Notes under the pieces: generated by a model
The model's input: the letters and a program-made list of their open reading frames with translations, nothing else
What the model was told of the DNA's origin: nothing
The model's database searches: none
Assembly: GCA_002342785.1 (NCBI GenBank)
Contig: DDQV01000190.1
Span: forward strand, 1 to 8,798
DNA: 8,798 nucleotides
Reading direction: 5' to 3'
Source of the DNA: Fusobacteriaceae bacterium UBA2433
GTDB lineage: Bacteria; Fusobacteriota; Fusobacteriia; Fusobacteriales; Fusobacteriaceae
Translations under genes and position numbers: made by a program
Shown here: in pieces, positions 1 to 5,646 of the stretch
Position numbering within the stretch: the first letter of the stretch is position 1
How the letters are laid out: every line of letters begins with the position of its first letter

Positions 1-76
1 ACCATCTTTTTTTTATTTTTATATTTAAAAATTAAATATTTTACTTTTCTATTAGTATACCATAAAGTTTTTTTAG

Positions 77-105
77 TTGACATTCACATCTAAAAAAGGT
101 ATCAT
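77..105 (+). promoter_or_regulatory. Sigma-70 promoter of the trpS leader
   Basis: TTGACA at 77-82 is a perfect -35 box, followed by a 17-bp spacer and TATCAT at 100-105, which matches the -10 consensus at 5 of 6 bases. Transcription should begin near 112, giving a leader of about 220 nt before the trpS start codon. The near-consensus promoter fits a transcript whose control lies downstream, in the leader. Bases 1-76 are AT-rich with no gene; the T-run at 7-14 could be the end of a terminator cut by the window edge, but no stem is visible. Confidence 0.8.
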
Positions 106-139
106 TTATTTAAAATAAACTATAAAGGAGATAACTGTT

Positions 140-208
140 GTGGCAAAGAAATTTACTTGGTGGGGGGAAAAAAATTCTAATAATTTTAATACTTTTTTAC
201 CCAAGTAG
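140..208 (+). CDS. Trp-rich leader peptide of trpS (22 aa)
   Basis: This is a 22-codon ORF with a GTG start at 140-142 and a TAG stop at 206-208. A good SD (AAAGGAG at 124-130) lies 9 nt upstream. The peptide begins MAKKFTWWGEK, so codons 7 and 8 (158-163) are adjacent TGG codons. Two adjacent Trp codons in a very short ORF before a hairpin terminator are the hallmark of trp-type attenuation leader peptides. The peptide itself probably has no function; its translation rate would report charged tRNA-Trp. The downstream gene, tryptophanyl-tRNA synthetase, makes exactly that molecule, which supports the reading. Another frame, opening with TTG at 138, is longer but holds a single Trp and is less well spaced from the SD. 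Family knowledge: trp leader peptides of enterobacteria are similarly short with tandem Trp. Inference: this one controls trpS. Confidence 0.8.
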   Translation: MAKKFTWWGEKNSNNFNTFLPK

Positions 209-290
209 ACTGACATTAAATCAAGAGTTATATCTTTTTTAACCTTTAATTCTATATTTTAATATAGATTCAAAGAAAAAATATACATTT

Positions 291-320
291 GACCAGTCAC
301 TTTGACTGGTTTTTTATTTT
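291..320 (+). terminator. Attenuator terminator hairpin before trpS
   Basis: ACCAGTCA at 292-299 and TGACTGGT at 303-310 form a perfect 8-bp stem with a 3-nt loop. The stem runs directly into a T-rich tract (310-315 and 317-320). The hairpin ends immediately before the trpS SD (AGGAGG at 321-326) and lies between the promoter at 77-105 and the gene, so it acts within the trpS transcript rather than ending an upstream gene. Confidence 0.85.
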
Positions 321-331
321 AGGAGGAAATT

Positions 332-1294
332 ATGAAAAAAATAATATCAGGAATTCAACCAAGTGGAATCTTACATTTAGGAAATTATTTTGGTGCAATA
401 AAACAATTTATCGAACTTCAAGAAGAAAATGATTGTTTATTTTTTGTAGCAAATTATCATGCCCTTACATCTTCTACAAATGCAGATTCATTACGTAAAA
501 ATACTAGAGATGTAGTTTTAGATTATTTAGCCTTAGGAGTTGATCCTAAAAAAGCTAGTATTTTTATTCAATCTCATGTTCCAATACATACGGAACTTAT
601 GTGGGTTTTATCAAATCTTACACCTATGTCTCTTTTAGAAAGAGGTCATTCATTTAAAGATAAGAGTGCCCGTGGAATCTCTTCAAATACAGGGTTATTT
701 ACATATCCAGTATTGATGGCAGCAGATATTTTAATGTATGATGTAGATATGGTTCCAGTTGGAAAAGATCAAAAACAACATTTAGAGATGACTCGGGATA
801 TAGCTACAAAGTTTAATGAAAAATATACTGAAATCTTTAAGTTACCTGAACCTATGATTGTAGAAAGTACAGCTGTAGTTCCTGGAGTAGATGGCGCTAA
901 GATGTCAAAATCATATGGGAATACCATCGATATGTTTGCACCTAAAAAAATATTAAAGAAACAAGTAATGAGTATAGTAACAGATTCTACTCCATTAGAA
1001 GATCCTAAAGATCCAGACAATAATATAACTACTCTATATAAATTATTTGCTACTCCTGAAAAATTAGAGGAAATGAGAGAAAAATTTAAAGCCGGAAACT
1101 ATGGATACGGTCATGCTAAAAAAGAACTTTTAGAAGCTATTTTAGAATATTTTTCAAAAGCAAGAGCTAAACGTGAAGAATTAGTAGCTAATCCAGAATA
1201 TGTAGATAAAATTTTAGCTGAAGGTGCTGAGAGAGCTCGTTCAATTGCCAAAATTAAAATGATAGAAGTAAAAAAAGCAGTGGGTCTTATGTAA
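332..1294 (+). CDS. trpS: Tryptophanyl-tRNA synthetase
   Basis: This cytoplasmic class I aminoacyl-tRNA synthetase charges tRNA-Trp with tryptophan using ATP. The 320-aa length is normal for bacterial TrpS (about 320-340 aa). The N-terminus carries the family opening SGIQPSGILHLGNYFGA, in which HLGN (residues 15-18) is the HIGH-type ATP site. KMSKS is intact at residues 190-194, within GAKMSKSYGN. The Rossmann-fold core includes the family stretches LLERGHSFKDK and TYPVLMAADILMY. The ATG at 332 follows AGGAGG (321-326) by 5 nt. The gene is monocistronic, between the attenuator and a bidirectional terminator. Its level is probably set by the Trp leader peptide: low charged tRNA-Trp would stall the ribosome, open the terminator and raise synthetase production. 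Nothing in the protein looks damaged. Confidence 0.97.
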   Translation: MKKIISGIQPSGILHLGNYFGAIKQFIELQEENDCLFFVANYHALTSSTNADSLRKNTRDVVLDYLALGVDPKKASIFIQSHVPIHTELMWVLSNLTPMSLLERGHSFKDKSARGISSNTGLFTYPVLMAADILMYDVDMVPVGKDQKQHLEMTRDIATKFNEKYTEIFKLPEPMIVESTAVVPGVDGAKMSKSYGNTIDMFAPKKILKKQVMSIVTDSTPLEDPKDPDNNITTLYKLFATPEKLEEMREKFKAGNYGYGHAKKELLEAILEYFSKARAKREELVANPEYVDKILAEGAERARSIAKIKMIEVKKAVGLM

Positions 1295-1336
1295 AAAAAA
1301 AACTAGAAATTCTATTTGAATTTCTAGTTTTTTTTT
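1293..1336. terminator. Bidirectional terminator between trpS and cstA
   Basis: AACTAGAAATTC at 1301-1312 pairs perfectly with GAATTTCTAGTT at 1318-1329 (12 bp, 5-nt loop). An A-run (1293-1300) and a T-run (1330-1336) flank it, so it has a U-tract on both strands. It begins inside the trpS stop codon and ends 8 bp before the cstA stop codon on the other strand, serving both convergent genes. Confidence 0.9.
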
Positions 1337-1343
1337 ACTATTT

Positions 1344-2771
1344 TTATACTGTTACTTTTTCATCTTGTTTATTATATACTCTATCTTTTACTACTAAAAA
1401 TACTATTCCTAAAATTATTGCTAAAATAATTCCTGCATACTTAGACATCATTACTGGTAACCCAAAACCAATTGGTGCCATCATGATAAAGGCAATACAT
1501 ACAGATGTCATAAATACTGATGGAATAAATGCAATCCAGAAATTTTTCTTTTCTTTTACAAAGTATGCTGTAGAAGTCCATAAAACCATAGTTGCAATTA
1601 ACTGATTAGTAAATCCAAAATATCTCCATACGATATTAAAATCTACCTTTGAAAGAAAGAATCCAATAACAAATAATGGTATTGCTACTAATAATCTATT
1701 TTTCATAGAATGTTGTTCAAAGTTAAGTGCATCTGCTATTGTAAGTCTTGCACTTCTAAATGCTGTATCTCCAGATGTAATAGGTGCTGCTACTACTCCG
1801 AAAATTGCCAACGCTCCTCCAACTTTACCTAATAATGAATTAGATATTACGTTTACAATTGCTGCTGCATTTCCATCAAATCCTGCCAATCCTTTTACTC
1901 CACCGAAAAATGCCATTGCCGCTGCTGCCCATACTAATGCTACAACACCCTCAGCAATCATAGAACCATAAAATACACTTCTACCCTGTTTTTCATTAGT
2001 TAAACATCTTGCCATAAGTGGCGATTGAGTTGAGTGAAATCCTGATATTGCTCCACATGCTATCGTAATAAATAATACTGGAAATATTGGTGTTTTTAAA
2101 GGTGCTGTCTGCATATTTGTCATATTACCAAATAATTCTGGAATCTCAAACCCTCCAACAAATAACATAACTCCTACACCAGCTGCCATAAATAATAATG
2201 CTGCTCCAAATAATGGATAAATCTTAGCTATTATCTTATCTACTGGAACCAATGTTGCTATTAAATAATAAGCAAATATAATATAGATTAATACTTGTAC
2301 ATTTAAACCTGTTAATCCATGTAGTATAGTCGCAGGTCCTGCTACGAATACTACTCCTACTAATACTAATAATACTACTGATACAACTCTCATTGCCATT
2401 CTATAAGGTTGACCTAGATATTTACCAACTAATTCTGGTACTGATTTACCATCATTTCTAAGAGATAACATCCCTGACATATAGTCATGTACTCCACCTG
2501 CAAATATTGATCCAATCACGATCCATACAAATGCTACTGGTCCAAATAAAGCTCCTGCAATAGCTCCAAATATTGGTCCTAATCCTGCAATATTTAAAAA
2601 TTGAATCATAAATATTTTCCATCCTGGTAATGGTATAAAATCCACTCCATCTTCTAATTTTATTGCTGGTGTTTCAGCTTCTGGATCAATTCCAAACACC
2701 TTCTCAACAAATTTCCCATAAAATAGATGACCCAAAACCAATAAAACTATAGATAATAAAAAAGTAATCAT
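1344..2771 (-). CDS. cstA: CstA-family carbon starvation / pyruvate-type transporter
   Basis: This is a polytopic inner-membrane protein of 475 aa with a dozen or more hydrophobic segments, almost no soluble part and a short charged C-terminal tail. CstA family hallmarks are present: QFLNIAGLGPIFGA (about 57-70), GSIFAGGVHDYMSGMLSLRN (87-106), GFHSTQSPLMARC (244-256) and SGDTAFRSARLTIAD (333-347). E. coli CstA and BtsT are about 700 aa; this is the compact form, and the C-terminus looks natural rather than truncated. E. coli family members import pyruvate and, as CstA, have been linked to peptide uptake under starvation. The substrate here is inferred from the adjacent LytS-type sensor pair. 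The ATG at 2771 follows AGGAGG (2782-2777) by 5 nt. It lies downstream of the kinase and regulator genes on the same strand but has its own promoter region with candidate regulator repeats. Confidence 0.93.
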   Translation of the reverse strand: MITFLLSIVLLVLGHLFYGKFVEKVFGIDPEAETPAIKLEDGVDFIPLPGWKIFMIQFLNIAGLGPIFGAIAGALFGPVAFVWIVIGSIFAGGVHDYMSGMLSLRNDGKSVPELVGKYLGQPYRMAMRVVSVVLLVLVGVVFVAGPATILHGLTGLNVQVLIYIIFAYYLIATLVPVDKIIAKIYPLFGAALLFMAAGVGVMLFVGGFEIPELFGNMTNMQTAPLKTPIFPVLFITIACGAISGFHSTQSPLMARCLTNEKQGRSVFYGSMIAEGVVALVWAAAAMAFFGGVKGLAGFDGNAAAIVNVISNSLLGKVGGALAIFGVVAAPITSGDTAFRSARLTIADALNFEQHSMKNRLLVAIPLFVIGFFLSKVDFNIVWRYFGFTNQLIATMVLWTSTAYFVKEKKNFWIAFIPSVFMTSVCIAFIMMAPIGFGLPVMMSKYAGIILAIILGIVFLVVKDRVYNKQDEKVTV

Positions 2772-2813
2772 ATCGTCCTCCTAAATAAATTAATTAATAT
2801 ACTTGATATTGGT

Positions 2814-2842
2814 ATTATACATTTATTATATATTATTAATGT
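2814..2842 (-). promoter_or_regulatory. Candidate cstA promoter with weak -35
   Basis: On the minus strand a perfect TATAAT box lies at 2819-2814, which would place the start of transcription near 2807 and give a 5' leader of about 35 nt. At 17 bp upstream the -35 position reads ACATTA, a poor match to TTGACA. A strong -10 with no -35 is typical of promoters that need an activator, consistent with the direct repeats further upstream at 2876-2905. Confidence 0.55.
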
Positions 2843-2875
2843 GATTAGGAGATAAAACACCAAAATTTAAACATT

Positions 2876-2905
2876 AAATACAAATCCTTGTCATGAAATA
2901 CAAAT
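2876..2905 (-). promoter_or_regulatory. Direct-repeat candidate binding site for the LytTR regulator
   Basis: AAATACAAAT occurs at 2876-2885 and again, identically, at 2896-2905. Read toward cstA this is ATTTGTATTT, ten bases, ATTTGTATTT, and each copy is followed by NATG, so the match extends to 13 of 14 positions. The period is 20 bp, close to two helical turns. LytTR proteins typically bind two direct repeats of about 9-10 bp spaced this way on one face of the DNA. The site lies about 70-100 bp upstream of the predicted cstA start of transcription and downstream of the LytTR gene. The identity of the binding protein is an inference. Confidence 0.55.
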
Positions 2906-2962
2906 AAAGTTTATGATTTTTATTAAACCACCTAGTTTATTTTCAGAACATTTAGTTTGTTT

Positions 2963-3676
2963 TTATTTTATGTTTAATAGTTTTCTAAATTTTTTAATCT
3001 TATTTCGACTAACAGTAACTTCAATATCTAATCCTTCTATTTTTAAATTATATGTACTATTAAACCAAGGGATTATCTCTTTTATTTTATTTATATTTAC
3101 TATATACGATCTGTGAGTTCTAAAAAATATATTTGGAAGTTCGTCCTCTAAGTTAGATATCTTTTGTTTATAAAAATATATTTCCCCCTTTGCATATACT
3201 TTTGTTTCCCTCTCACAAGCCTCAAAAATATAAATTTCATCTAAAGACAAAACATACATTTTTTCTCCCTTCCATAAAGTTAATCTATTAATATTCTCTT
3301 CTTTTAATTTCTTAATTTGGTTTCCTTCTATCAAACTATCTAGAGTTTTTATTATTCTTTCCTCAGAATACGGTTTTAATATATAATCAAAAGCTTTTAT
3401 ACTAAAAGCATCAACAGCATATTCATCATATGCTGTAATAAATATAATTTTCGGTTTAATCTCAAATTTTGAGATCAATTTAGCTAAGACCATTCCATTC
3501 ATATTTGGCATATTTATATCTAAAAATATTATATCTACACTATTTTTTTCAAAAAAATTAAGTACTGATATAGAATCTTCAAACTCCCCAATAATTTCTA
3601 ATTCTTTATATTTTTCTATAAAATATCTAAGTTCCATCCTTGCTGGATATTCATCATCGATTATTATACACCTCAT
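2963..3676 (-). CDS. LytTR-family response regulator (LytR/BtsR type)
   Basis: This is a cytoplasmic two-component response regulator of 237 aa, the usual size for the family. The receiver domain spans about residues 2-118, with the acidic pair D7-D8, phosphoacceptor D53 (in FLDINMPNMNG), T81 and K101 (in YILKPY). After a linker, the LytTR DNA-binding domain covers about 131-235, with the signature FFRTHRSYIVNINKIKEI (184-201) and VTVSRNKIKKFRKLL (220-234). The ATG at 3676 overlaps the kinase stop as ATGA, and its SD (AGGAGG) sits inside the end of the kinase gene, so the two are translationally coupled. Its likely target is the cstA promoter, where a 20-bp-period direct repeat is seen. E. 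coli BtsR, which controls btsT, and Bacillus LytT, which controls pftAB, share this architecture. 'LytR' here means the response regulator, not the LytR-CpsA-Psr wall enzyme. No convincing terminator follows, so read-through into cstA is possible. Confidence 0.93.
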   Translation of the reverse strand: MRCIIIDDEYPARMELRYFIEKYKELEIIGEFEDSISVLNFFEKNSVDIIFLDINMPNMNGMVLAKLISKFEIKPKIIFITAYDEYAVDAFSIKAFDYILKPYSEERIIKTLDSLIEGNQIKKLKEENINRLTLWKGEKMYVLSLDEIYIFEACERETKVYAKGEIYFYKQKISNLEDELPNIFFRTHRSYIVNINKIKEIIPWFNSTYNLKIEGLDIEVTVSRNKIKKFRKLLNIK

Positions 3677-5349
3677 TCTTCCTCCTTAATATCAAAAATA
3701 ATTCTTGTTCCTTCTTCTAATCTTTCTATTTTTAATCCCTTACCATAGATCAACTTTATTCTTCGATGTACATTATACAATCCTATTTTAGTACTTTCAA
3801 TTTCATTTTTATATATTTTATCTATCACTTCTTGATCTATACTCTTGCCGTTATTTTCTATAATTATACGTACAATATTGTTCTCTAACCTATATATTTT
3901 TATATATATATCCTTTCCGCCTGTTCCATTTAAGATACCATGTTGAATTGCATTTTCTACTAAAGGTTGAATTGTTAAACTGGGTATCTTTACTAATTCA
4001 ATATCTTTATCGATCTCATAGTGCACATTTATTTTATCATAAAACCTAGCTTTTTCTATATTTACATAAGCTTTCACTTGCTCTAACTCCATTTTTATAT
4101 CTACGGGCTTGTTTCCATTATCTAAGTTATATCTTAAATAAGTTGCTAGATCAATAATTGTACTTCTAGCTTGAGTAGGATTTATTCTTACAAAAGATGT
4201 TATTGTATTTAATGCATTAAATAAAAAATGTGGATTAATTTGAGTTTGTAGTGCTCTTATCTCTGCATCCCTAGCCATCTCTTTTAATTTTTTTATTCGA
4301 CTTATCTCTAACTGAGTAGATATAAGTTTAGATAATCCAATAACTAAATTTTTATTTCTTTCAGATACATATAAATTTTCTGAAAAATAAACTTTTAATG
4401 CTCCAGTTATTTCGGTTCCTGATGTAAGAGGCACGATTATAAAAGAAATAATATCATCTGAAACACAATCTAATTTTCTAGCTTCTTTCTCATCTGCATT
4501 TACTATTTTAAATATTCCAGTCCTAAGGACCTCTTTTGTTACATTCCCACGAATTTTTGTATGAGTTATCTCGTATTTTTCATCTTGAGCATAATGTGAG
4601 ATTATATTTTCTAAATCGGTAAACACAACTATTTTAGCATCTAAAGATTCCATTATAGTCTTACATACATTTTTTAAGGAATCATTATTAACTTCTCTAA
4701 AATATGGGAGAGTTTTGTTCGCTATTTCTAATACTAATCTAGCTTCTTCTCCCGCCATCCTGTCTTCTTCTAACATCATATTTTCCGTTATTAAGATTAC
4801 TATAGATACCCCTAATGCATTAACTAAAACCATAGGAAAATAAATAGTTTCTACTATATTTAAAGCTAAATAAAATGGTTTTGAAATTACTAATATCATT
4901 CCCATACTCGCATTTTCTATAATAATTCCACTTATAAATCCCAATAAATATTTCTTCTTAATATTTAGTCTTTTTAAATATCCTAGACCCCATCCACCTA
5001 AAAAAGTAGCTATACCACAAGGAATTGATGTTACTCCATAAGGATCTATAATTATTCTATGGATTCCTGCAGTCAGTCCAGTTATAAAACCAACCATAGG
5101 TCCACCTATAATTGCTGCTACAACTACACTAATATTTCTTGTATTTGCAATAGCTCCATTATAGTCTGTTCCCATATAGGTTCCTCCTATAGCTAAAACA
5201 GAAAAAATTAAAGATAATAATACCATATCTATTTTTTTATATTTTTCTTTTTTTATTACTCGTTTAAATCCCCTAGCTCTTGATAGAAAAAATGCTATCG
5301 TTATAATATAACCTAAACTATTTATTAAATTTCCAACAAGACCAAACAT
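3673..5349 (-). CDS. LytS/BtsS-type sensor histidine kinase (5TM-LYT, GAF, HisKA_7TM-type kinase)
   Basis: This membrane sensor kinase of 558 aa is normal length for LytS/BtsS (about 560-585). About 190 N-terminal residues hold several membrane segments forming the 5TM-LYT receptor, recognised by NTRNISVVVAAIIGGP (69-84) and GFITGLTAGIHRIIIDPYG (87-105). A GAF-like domain spans about 205-345, and a helical linker leads to the His_kinase block with phosphoacceptor H374 in QINPHFLFNALNTI. The ATPase domain has the N box LVENAIQHG (463-471), ENNGKSI (498-504) and GLYNVHRR (523-530). It should phosphorylate the overlapping LytTR regulator. In E. coli and Bacillus, relatives of this receptor respond to external pyruvate; with cstA two genes downstream the same is likely here. 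The ATG at 5349 follows AGGAGG (5359-5354) by 4 nt, rather close. Confidence 0.93.
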   Translation of the reverse strand: MFGLVGNLINSLGYIITIAFFLSRARGFKRVIKKEKYKKIDMVLLSLIFSVLAIGGTYMGTDYNGAIANTRNISVVVAAIIGGPMVGFITGLTAGIHRIIIDPYGVTSIPCGIATFLGGWGLGYLKRLNIKKKYLLGFISGIIIENASMGMILVISKPFYLALNIVETIYFPMVLVNALGVSIVILITENMMLEEDRMAGEEARLVLEIANKTLPYFREVNNDSLKNVCKTIMESLDAKIVVFTDLENIISHYAQDEKYEITHTKIRGNVTKEVLRTGIFKIVNADEKEARKLDCVSDDIISFIIVPLTSGTEITGALKVYFSENLYVSERNKNLVIGLSKLISTQLEISRIKKLKEMARDAEIRALQTQINPHFLFNALNTITSFVRINPTQARSTIIDLATYLRYNLDNGNKPVDIKMELEQVKAYVNIEKARFYDKINVHYEIDKDIELVKIPSLTIQPLVENAIQHGILNGTGGKDIYIKIYRLENNIVRIIIENNGKSIDQEVIDKIYKNEIESTKIGLYNVHRRIKLIYGKGLKIERLEEGTRIIFDIKEEE

Positions 5350-5379
5350 AACTCCTCCTCTTTATATTTACGTAACCTT

Positions 5380-5408
5380 ATTCTACACTATTAATAAGTC
5401 TGTTGCAA
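5380..5408 (-). promoter_or_regulatory. Promoter of the kinase-regulator operon
   Basis: On the minus strand TTGCAA (5408-5403) is followed by a 17-bp spacer and TAGAAT (5385-5380), giving 4/6 and 5/6 matches to consensus. Transcription would start near 5374, about 25 nt before the kinase ATG. It is divergent from the desaturase promoter about 170 bp away. Confidence 0.6.
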
Positions 5409-5415
5409 AAATTTT

Positions 5416-5471
5416 ATCTCTTTAAGATAGATATCTAAAATTCAAATTATAAAAAAATTTATCTAGATAAA
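5416..5471. promoter_or_regulatory. Cluster of ATCT/AGAT palindromes between divergent genes
   Basis: The 297-bp gap between the kinase and desaturase genes holds three linked inverted elements: ATCT-N5-AGAT (5416-5428), the perfect 10-bp palindrome TAGATATCTA (5428-5437) and the perfect 14-bp palindrome TTTATCTAGATAAA (5458-5471). The centres of the last two are 32 bp apart, close to three helical turns. The cluster lies immediately upstream of the kinase -35 box. It could be an operator for either divergent gene, but AT-rich DNA produces such palindromes by chance. The rest of the gap (5472-5573) is AT-rich, with one more palindrome (TTTTATTT-A-AAATAAAA at 5535-5551) and no gene. Confidence 0.35.
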
Positions 5472-5573
5472 AAAATTAAAGGAAATTTTAATTATGAAAG
5501 AATATTAAAACAATAATTAACATATTGATTTATTTTTTATTTAAAATAAAATTTCAGTTGTTTTTTTATTTTA

Positions 5574-5602
5574 TTGACATTTATTTACTTGTCTAGTAAA
5601 CT
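5574..5602 (+). promoter_or_regulatory. Promoter of the acyl-ACP desaturase gene
   Basis: TTGACA at 5574-5579 is a perfect -35 box; a 17-bp spacer leads to TAAACT at 5597-5602 (4/6 match to TATAAT). The predicted start of transcription is near 5609, giving a leader of about 38 nt before the ATG at 5647. The -35/-10 spacer is occupied by an inverted repeat, so the promoter is probably controlled. Confidence 0.6.
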
Positions 5603-5614
5603 TTATTCAGTAAA
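5584..5614 (+). promoter_or_regulatory. Candidate repressor operator in the desaturase promoter
   Basis: TTTACT (5584-5589) and AGTAAA (5595-5600) form a perfect 6-bp inverted repeat around a 5-bp centre, lying between the -35 and the -10 and overlapping the -10. A third copy of the half-site, AGTAAA, lies at 5609-5614, 14 bp further on and at the predicted start of transcription. A dimeric repressor (TetR- or MarR-like, as often seen for fatty-acid genes) bound here would block RNA polymerase. The protein is not identifiable from this window. Confidence 0.5.
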
Positions 5615-5646
5615 TAATATTTAATTTTAACTACATGGAGGCAACG

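Larger units (their letters stand above)
112..320 (+). promoter_or_regulatory. Ribosome-mediated transcription attenuator of trpS
   Basis: Four pairing segments can be read. Segment 1 (152-160), covering the Thr and first Trp codons, is complementary to segment 2 (201-209) at the end of the leader ORF: 9 pairs with one G-U. Segment 2, at 205-212, can instead pair with segment 3 (294-300), the rising arm of the terminator: 7 pairs with A207 bulged. Segment 3 also pairs with segment 4 to make the terminator hairpin. A ribosome stalled at 158-163 would cover segment 1, free segment 2 and disrupt the terminator. A ribosome reaching the stop at 206-208 would cover segment 2 and let the terminator form. 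A perfect 8-bp hairpin (251-258 with 261-268) lies between and could bring segments 2 and 3 together. No T-box consensus is present. The pairings were found by eye, without energy calculation. Confidence 0.7.

Noticed and set aside
138..242. Longer leader ORF in another frame, TTG start at 138
   Set aside because: It has a single Trp codon and runs through the region that must pair, whereas the GTG frame has adjacent Trp codons and stops exactly at the antiterminator strand.
112..331. T-box riboswitch upstream of trpS
   Set aside because: T-boxes are common before trpS in low-GC bacteria, and GGTGG occurs at 159-163, but the AGGGTGGNACCGCG antiterminator core and a stem I specifier loop are absent. 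The GGTGG belongs to the Trp codons of the leader ORF.
769..1020. 83-aa minus-strand ORF within trpS
   Set aside because: It lies wholly inside a clear conserved gene, has no SD and shows no family motif; it is an opposite-strand shadow.
2841..2862. CRP- or Rex-like palindrome upstream of cstA
   Set aside because: Only GTG and CAC ends match; the inner bases and spacing fit neither TGTGA-N6-TCACA nor TTGTGAA-N4-TTCACAA.
2924..2939. Possible terminator between the response regulator and cstA (TAAAC / GTTTA)
   Set aside because: A 5-bp AT-rich stem without a proper U-tract is too weak; read-through into cstA remains possible.
2913..3116. 67-aa plus-strand ORF overlapping the regulator gene
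   Set aside because: It is mostly antisense to the LytTR domain, lacks an SD and has the hydrophobic, Phe-rich composition expected from AT-rich antisense.
5494..5508. Four-codon ORF (MKEY) after AAAGGA in the gap between kinase and desaturase
   Set aside because: It is too short to call and lies upstream of the desaturase promoter, with no promoter of its own seen.
5635..5646. Desaturase start at the ATG at 5635
   Set aside because: This ATG overlaps the GGAGG that is correctly spaced for the ATG at 5647, and it has no SD of its own.
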